Of a DNA stretch of 64,000 nucleotides, positions 58,700 to 64,000 are shown piece by piece; position 1 is the stretch's first letter; every line of letters starts with the position of its first letter. Under the pieces are notes generated by a model. It had not been told where the DNA came from, did no database searches, and saw only the letters and a program-made list of their open reading frames with translations. Source of the stretch: Hippasteria phrygiana (Eukaryota > Echinodermata > Asteroidea > Valvatida > Goniasteridae); contig JAZGUH010000451.1 in NCBI GenBank assembly GCA_037893225.1, positions 3,676,001-3,740,000 on the forward strand. Direction: 5' to 3'. The position numbers and the translations under genes were made by a program.

Positions 58700-60190
58700 T
58701 GTATTCAAATTTACCTAGTCAGTTTCCCTTGTGGATTGTTTGACGTAAAATAAAAAACTGAAAAGCCATGCGTCTGTTTACAAGAGACGCATAACCTCTA
58801 GCTATTATTATTACTATTAGTAGTAGTAGTAGTAGTTATAATAATAATTACACTTTTTATTTAATTTGAGGCATTAAGGAAATAATGCTTTTATTATGAC
58901 TATTCAGTAATCTTGCATTTTTTGGCAATATATTTTGTTTACAATTTTACTTTATTACTTTCTTTGTTATCCATGCTTATCTGCTTTACCTCATTTGCTG
59001 GTGTTTGAAAAAAACATTATATTGAATAGAATAGAATCGAAACTGTACCAACATTGTCATGCAAAACACATTATTAAAATTAGAAAGGAATATGAACATT
59101 CAGGTCTTTGTAGTTTTAGGTCATTTAAAAAATGAAATCTTGGCAAGAGGTATATTCTCGTCAGAAGAATTATCAGATGAAGATTGAATTTCTGGCTCCG
59201 GTTCAACTCGTGCGGGAGCTGGACTTGTGATGTCTCTTGAATCTGCTGTGCAAAACTTTATGTTTGTGTAGATACTGCACTCTTAAAACAACTTAGTTAA
59301 AACATTGACTAGCTTTTCTCGTTATTGAAAATTGACCAGGAATTTAGTCAAGCATCCGAAGTTTCATGTTGACCGATAGTTGCTTTGACTAGATTCATAT
59401 TTACTTCGTCGAAAGATCGACGATTGTAGTCACTGCGTCACGCGGCAGACGGGTTTCCAACATTTTTTTAAAGGGGCGAGATCGTATCGAGCATGTCGCT
59501 TTTATCTGCTTCAAATTAATACAATTCCATAAGTGTTTGGTTTTAAACAAACATTTTCCAGTGCTCTGATTTGTTCATTTTGAAAAGCATAAGATATGCT
59601 GCTTATTTCAGAAAAGTGCCTATTTCAGAAAAGACCATTTAAAATGGCAACCATGCCTCAACATGAAAATATACTGCTGGTTGATGTTTACGGAAGCCCG
59701 TTAGTACGGAAGCCCGTTAGGGCCAGGTACCTCTTTCTCTTTCACAGCGGTGCGTTTCTCTTTCACGGTGGTGCTTTTCTCTTTCATGGTAGAATAACTC
59801 GCGGCCGCGACTTCTTTAACTCGCGGCCAAGCATGCGGTCATACATGCGGCAAGCTCACTGCATAACGTTTCCATAGATAGGGCCAATGGTAGCTTATCT
59901 GCCATAACAGGAATCAGCCATTATACAGGGTGTTCCAGGCTAAACCAGGCAATTTTTGTTTTCTTGCAACGGATTTCGAAATTGTATATTTTCTTTCAAT
60001 ATAAAACCTTTTTGTATATTGAGCATCTGCAACTCTCTGAATAAAAATAAAGTTTTGTATGGTTGCTTTCTCTCCTCTAACGCATATAGCGGATCCACCC
60101 TTGGTAACAATATTGTCAGGCCGGACATAATTCGACATTTGTGAAGTAAATATAGGTTTTTCCGCACATTAATAAACTTTTTTCGCTCAC
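58700..60190. other. Intergenic, no gene seen
   Basis: Short repeats only: (tag/agt)n near 58818, acggaagcccgttag twice near 59690, and ctttctctttcac-type triplicate at 59730-59790, which creates a 93-codon frame. tacagggtgttccaggctaaacc at 59924 looks like a transposon end. Confidence 0.45.
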
Positions 60191-60421
60191 ATTCCTAAAC
60201 GGTTAACTTCAATTTTGTCTCAAAAATTCATGACCTTGCATATCCCGGCAACTGCGGACGACGAAATTGAATTGTCTTTCAAGAAAAAAATGTATGACAA
60301 ATGTATGAAATTGTTTGGACAAAGTGCGAACATGAGCGATTGCCACCAAAGACAAAATTGAACATGGGATATGTAAAGTCAGGAATTTTCGAGACAAAAT
60401 TGAAGTTAACCGTTTAGGAAT
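60191..60421. mobile_element. Foldback MITE, family H
   Basis: Arms of about 55 bp share ATTCCTAAACGGTTAACTTC / GAAGTTAACCGTTTAGGAAT and CAATTTTGTCTC, GGGATATG, with a ~120-bp centre. Confidence 0.85.
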
Positions 60422-60809
60422 TTTAATACAAAAACAGTTTTAAAATGTGGGGGAAGCCAATATTTGATAACTGAACTTGGGGATTTCTTTCCGTTCAATG
60501 TCTCATTTAAAAAAGAGCACGGACGGTATAATCTTAAACTAAAAAAATGAAACATAAAATATGTACCATTATAAACACATCACAAAAAGTAAGTTACCCC
60601 TAAATAACTCCTCATAATTTCTAAAGTAACAATTTCTTACAGATTACGCCTAAGCATAGAATATACCTGTAGTTATCAGGAAAATGTTGTGTGAAGATTG
60701 GAGGCATCCATGACTTTATGGTTGACTAAGCACAAATTGAAGACAAAATCAACCAAAGTCAAAAGTTCGAAATACCAGCAGTTAGGACTAATACTCCAGA
60801 GTTAAGAGT

Positions 60810-61470
60810 GCAGACATAATGGGCCTGCGGACGCAATGGGGCGAACATAATGTGCCTGCGGACACAATGGACCTGCGGATACAATAGGGCGGACATAATG
60901 GGCCTGCGGCCACAATGGGGCGGACATAATGGGCCCGCGGACATAATGGGCCTGCAGACATAATGGGGCGGACATAATGGGCCTGCGGACATAATGGGGC
61001 GGACATAATGGGCTTGCGGACATAATGGGGCGGAAATAATGGGCCTGCGGACATAATGGGCGGACGTAATGGGCCTGCGGACACAATGGGGCGGACGTAA
61101 TGGGCCCGCGGACACAATGGGGTGGACGTAATGGGCCTGCGGACACAATGGGGTGGACGTAATGGGCCTGCGGACACAATAAGCCGGACTTAATGGGTCT
61201 GCGGACAAAATAGGGCGGACATAATGGGCCTGCGGACACAATGGGGCGGACATAATGGGCCTGCGGACATAATGGGGCGGACATAATGGGCCTGCGGACA
61301 TAATGGGGCGGACGTAATGGGCCTGCGGACATAATGGGGCGGACTAATGGGCCTGCGGACACAATGGGGCGGACATAATGGGCCTGCGGACACAATGGGG
61401 CGGACATAATGGGCCTGAAAAAGCGTGCGGACATATTGGGCCATGCGGACATAATGGGCCGTAACAAACG
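60810..61470. repeat. 15/30-bp minisatellite
   Basis: Alternating 15-bp halves gggcggacataatgg and gcctgcggacataat, with t/c and a/g variants, repeat about 40 times. Multiple open minus-strand frames (APLCPQAHYVRPI type) result from the 15- and 30-bp periods and are not treated as genes. Confidence 0.93.
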
Positions 61471-61940
61471 TCTTATTCTCACGAGAATCAACCCTATTGT
61501 TGATCCGCTCTTACCACATGATCAAGCTGGCTTGATCCACAGTTGACTAAGTTGTGCAACTCACGCAAACCATTGAACAGGCCTTTGGCGACAAGCAGGT
61601 GACAGGCGTTGTCTTTCTAGACCTCACTGCTGCATATGATACTGTATGGCACCAAGGCCTTCGCCTGAAGCTCCAGAGAATGCTCAGCTCGAGTCATCTG
61701 ACAGACTTTATTATGGAGCTCCTGTACACCAGATCCTTTGTCCTCTTCACTAGCGACGGACAAAGCAGCCGACCGCTTAGAATCAAGAATGGTGTCGCTC
61801 GGGGTTCAGTCCTCGCACCCAACATTTATAACATCTACACTTCTGACTTCCCAGCCACCTCAGCCAAACGGTACATGCATGCTGATGACGTTGCCCTCAC
61901 AGTCTCGACCACGCATGTCAAGGACGTAGAAGAAAAAACT
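61466..61940 (+). pseudogene. Non-LTR retrotransposon (LINE, jockey/CR1-like) reverse transcriptase fragment
   Basis: Readable blocks are RINPIVDPLLPHDQAG (61480s), TVD-stop-VVQLTQTIEQAFG, TGVVFLDLTAAYDTVWHQGL (RT domain with the first Asp), NGVARGSVLAPNIYNIYTSD, and a YMHADDVALTV block where the usual tyrosine before ADD is His. A TAA and a small deletion break the frame before 61554. Similarity ends around 61940; the rest of the open frame to 62225 is not RT-like. The 5' side is fused to the 15/30-bp minisatellite. Confidence 0.8.
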
Positions 61941-62229
61941 GTCTGCCGATATTGGTGCCACCTGTCAATATCTGAAGAACTGGAGGCTGAAGCTATTGTG
62001 GCGAACCCCTGTTTCTTGACAGTCTCAAGAACCCTCCAGACGAGCGGCAGTCCAGATGGTCCTGGGACGATAATTTCGTTTGGTGACTGTCTTTCGCCGC
62101 ACGTAGCACAATTCTCCCTAAATTTGTATTTGGGCGATAACTTTACAAACAAGACATCCCCAACCTGGACTTTCACACATAGACAATTGCCAAGACGTCA
62201 AAATAACTGGAGGCAGACACCGTAACTGA

Positions 62230-62705
62230 TTGGAGCAAACACTTTAATTCAAATATAATCGCTTTAGGTTCTGCTGGGAATGATTTATCTCAGAATGCCT
62301 TAAAGAGGAAAGAAAACCAAGTTTCATTTTTCCACTTTATTGGCTTTTCAGATAGCTTGTATATTCTTCTAACCGAATACAAATTGGTAAAGAACGATTA
62401 AAATTTATTGCATTGAAAAAAAAATGGACTAAAATTGCCCCTTGGAGTGAGCGTTTGGTCTCAATTCCTGAAAAGGTCATTAGGGATGCAAATGTATGCA
62501 TATGACCTTATGACGTGTGTGCGCTTACCCGGCCGTGCAGCCACCACATCTGCAGCGTGTTGGTACTATCATCCACGTGTGTGTTTTATGACATTTTCGT
62601 CGTCAGCTGGTCGTACTTTCTTGGCATTTTTTGCCGAATTCACGGCCTTCCTAGCTTACTTTTGGAGTTATTCGGAGCTCGAATGTATTAAAGTTAATAA
62701 GTATT
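62230..62705. other. No recognised feature; presumed 5' flank of the THAP exon
   Basis: Unique-looking sequence. No promoter element was identified with confidence. Confidence 0.35.
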
Positions 62706-63236
62706 ATGCCGAGAACGTGTGTGGTAGGTGGCTGCACAAGAAATACGGACAAAAATCCGAACCATTCTTTTCTAAGATTCCCCAAAGTTGATGGAAAGCA
62801 ACGACGGCAGTGGGTCCGGTTTGTGGAAACAACGCGATCTGACTTTAGGCTGACGAAATGGTCTTACATATGTAAGGAACCTTTTAACGAAAGACTGTGA
62901 AGACGAAATTGTAGCACTGAAGGCCAGACTCGGGATAAATGTACCATTCCGGCTGAAACCTTTGGCAGTACCAACGCTGAAGGCACCATGCCCAGCTTTC
63001 CGCCGGACCGTAGTCTCATCGGCTGCAGGCTCAATCCGTTCTACCGCCGGCCCAGTCCAAGTGTCAGCCCAGTCCGCCCGCGCCCCATGCCCATCACGCG
63101 GCCCACTCTCAGCCACGACCAAGCTGAACATGTTGAAGATGGGAGCAGGAGTCGATCACGCAGCGCGACACCATCGCCTTTTAAGCGACGACGTATGCGA
63201 TCTGGAGGTGCTTTCCGGAAAAGGGAGAGGGCACGA
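62706..63236 (+). pseudogene. THAP-domain exon, zinc ligand lost and frameshifted
   Basis: The start MPRTCVVGGC, SFLRFPK, RRQWVRFV, RSDFRLTKWSYIC fits the C2CH zinc-binding THAP DNA-binding domain. The expected CxxH is CKEP, so the His ligand is replaced by Pro. An extra base follows at about 62886. Downstream in the shifted frame, TKDCEDEIVALKARLG and RLKPLAVPTLKAP continue as THAP proteins usually do. A basic, Ser/Arg-rich segment (SRSRSRSATPSPFKRRRMRS) then lies in the original frame from about 62988. The exon ends at a strong donor, GCACGA|GTAAGTA, at 63236/63237. THAP domains occur in host regulators and in P-element- and Kolobok-type transposases; which applies here cannot be told. No second exon was found with confidence. 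Confidence 0.65.
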
Positions 63237-64000
63237 GTAAGTATTAAAATGGTCATTGATGATGTTTAGAGTACAGATTGCTACCGATTGTTGGGGTGTA
63301 CGGCAGCATCTAATTAAACAGCCAAATTTTCATTAGTGGGCATTGCAACCAATTTGTGATAAAAAAAAATACTTGTGTCGGGGCGCCATGGGCGCGGGCA
63401 GCGAAGGGTCTTCGGGGGAGCTGAAAATCTTTAGAATCTACGCTATACTCTTCCCACGAGCCATCAGATTCTGCCATTATTCCAGAGCGAAAATGTGGTC
63501 CACGGCGACCCGATAAAAGTACGTGTACGTCTGTACGTACCGCGACGTCACTGTGATGTTTCTATTTCATTGAGATAGATACAATGCAGTTACCAGACTA
63601 TGTTCGCGGCGCGCACACACTAATCCACACATCCACACAAATTCCAAACCCAAATTTCAGTGCCAAAATATGGATGAATACGACACAAGTAAGCTTCCTG
63701 CTCAACAAAGACCTGATTAAAAAATTATGAAAAACTCATCAGTGCAACGTTCATGCAATAATGCACCCCCAGGAACAATCAAAATAGGACAAAACCAACA
63801 CATAGTACACATGCACGCAAACACAATGGGCACTCGCATAGCGACGTCATCTATCTCCACGCAGCTACGCCACACGATTGGATTGTAAACACGCGGTTGA
63901 CCCCGAGCTTTTCTGATTCTGAGCGAAAGCGACTCCAAAGTAAAACTTCTCTAAAATTGCCAAATCCATGCATAAACTCTTCAAAACTACTTTGTTAGGT
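63237..64000. other. Presumed THAP-gene intron start and flank
   Basis: GTAAGTA begins at 63237. A weak possible small exon lies at 63661-63688 between tttcag and gtaagc, without domain support. Nothing else was seen. Confidence 0.3.

Noticed and set aside
59596..59877. 93-codon ORF with FLFHGGA repeats
   Set aside because: It comes from a short ctttctctttcac-type tandem repeat; no signal or domain.
60759..61491. Long minus-strand open frames (up to 229 codons) with CPQAHYVRPI-like repeats
   Set aside because: They arise from the 15/30-bp minisatellite, whose period is a multiple of three; several frames are open at once and none has a plausible domain or start context.
63661..63688. Small second exon of the THAP gene
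   Set aside because: The AG and GTAAGC boundaries are present, but 28 bp without domain similarity is not enough.

Overview
This window reads as repeat-rich nuclear DNA of a marine invertebrate deuterostome, most likely an echinoderm and perhaps a sea star. The basis is eukaryotic GT-AG introns, dense tacatgta microsatellite, short elements ending in GGGCCAATTTCACGG-like termini, long poly-G tracts, tRNA-derived SINEs, and Ty3/gypsy and DIRS retroelements. This is inference; no ribosomal or mitochondrial marker is present. There are no operons and almost all of the sequence is mobile or tandemly repeated. Only three loci look like spliced cellular-type genes.

Layout. 1-6.2 kb: dispersed repeats (family X) and nested TIR elements with poly-G/poly-C tracts. 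6.2-20.4 kb: two full copies and one truncated copy of a 5.6-kb direct tandem repeat, each full copy carrying tRNA-like sequences, foldback MITEs and a hairpin, with no convincing gene. 20.85-22.53 kb: a compact two-exon gene for a 79-residue secreted precursor, which I read as an amidated, amphipathic, antimicrobial-type peptide. This is the best intact protein gene in the window. 22.5-31.6 kb: few-feature DNA, a foldback, and a broken DIRS-type tyrosine-recombinase retroelement on the minus strand, with a separate inverted fragment. 31.9-33.55 kb: a ~50-bp minisatellite of about 30 units between two copies of a ~100-bp direct repeat. 34-39.6 kb: a palindrome, a MITE nested in a MITE with a CAT target duplication, tRNA-SINEs, and a 250-270-bp tandem repeat.

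39.64-50.09 kb: a 10.4-kb inverted duplication of a Ty3/gypsy element (LTR-gag-pol, then a zinc-finger frame). The arms share an integrase deletion and a gag frameshift but differ by scattered substitutions. 50.1-56.8 kb: a region bounded by ~125-bp inverted repeats, containing a RecQ-type helicase gene (two exons, two frameshifts, truncated after the VRVLF segment) and several MITEs. 57.1-58.5 kb: a foldback element, then a ~530-bp tandem repeat packed with TGACGTCA palindromes. 58.6 kb: a 90-bp palindrome made of two tRNA-SINE ends. 60.8-61.5 kb: a 15/30-bp minisatellite abutting a LINE reverse transcriptase fragment. 62.7-63.24 kb: a frameshifted THAP-domain exon.

The genes do not form a pathway. 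The observations most worth a second look are the peptide precursor next to the 5.6-kb array, the helicase inside an inverted-repeat-bounded unit, the palindromic gypsy pair, and the CRE-palindrome satellite. All calls come from reading the sequence; no database search was run.
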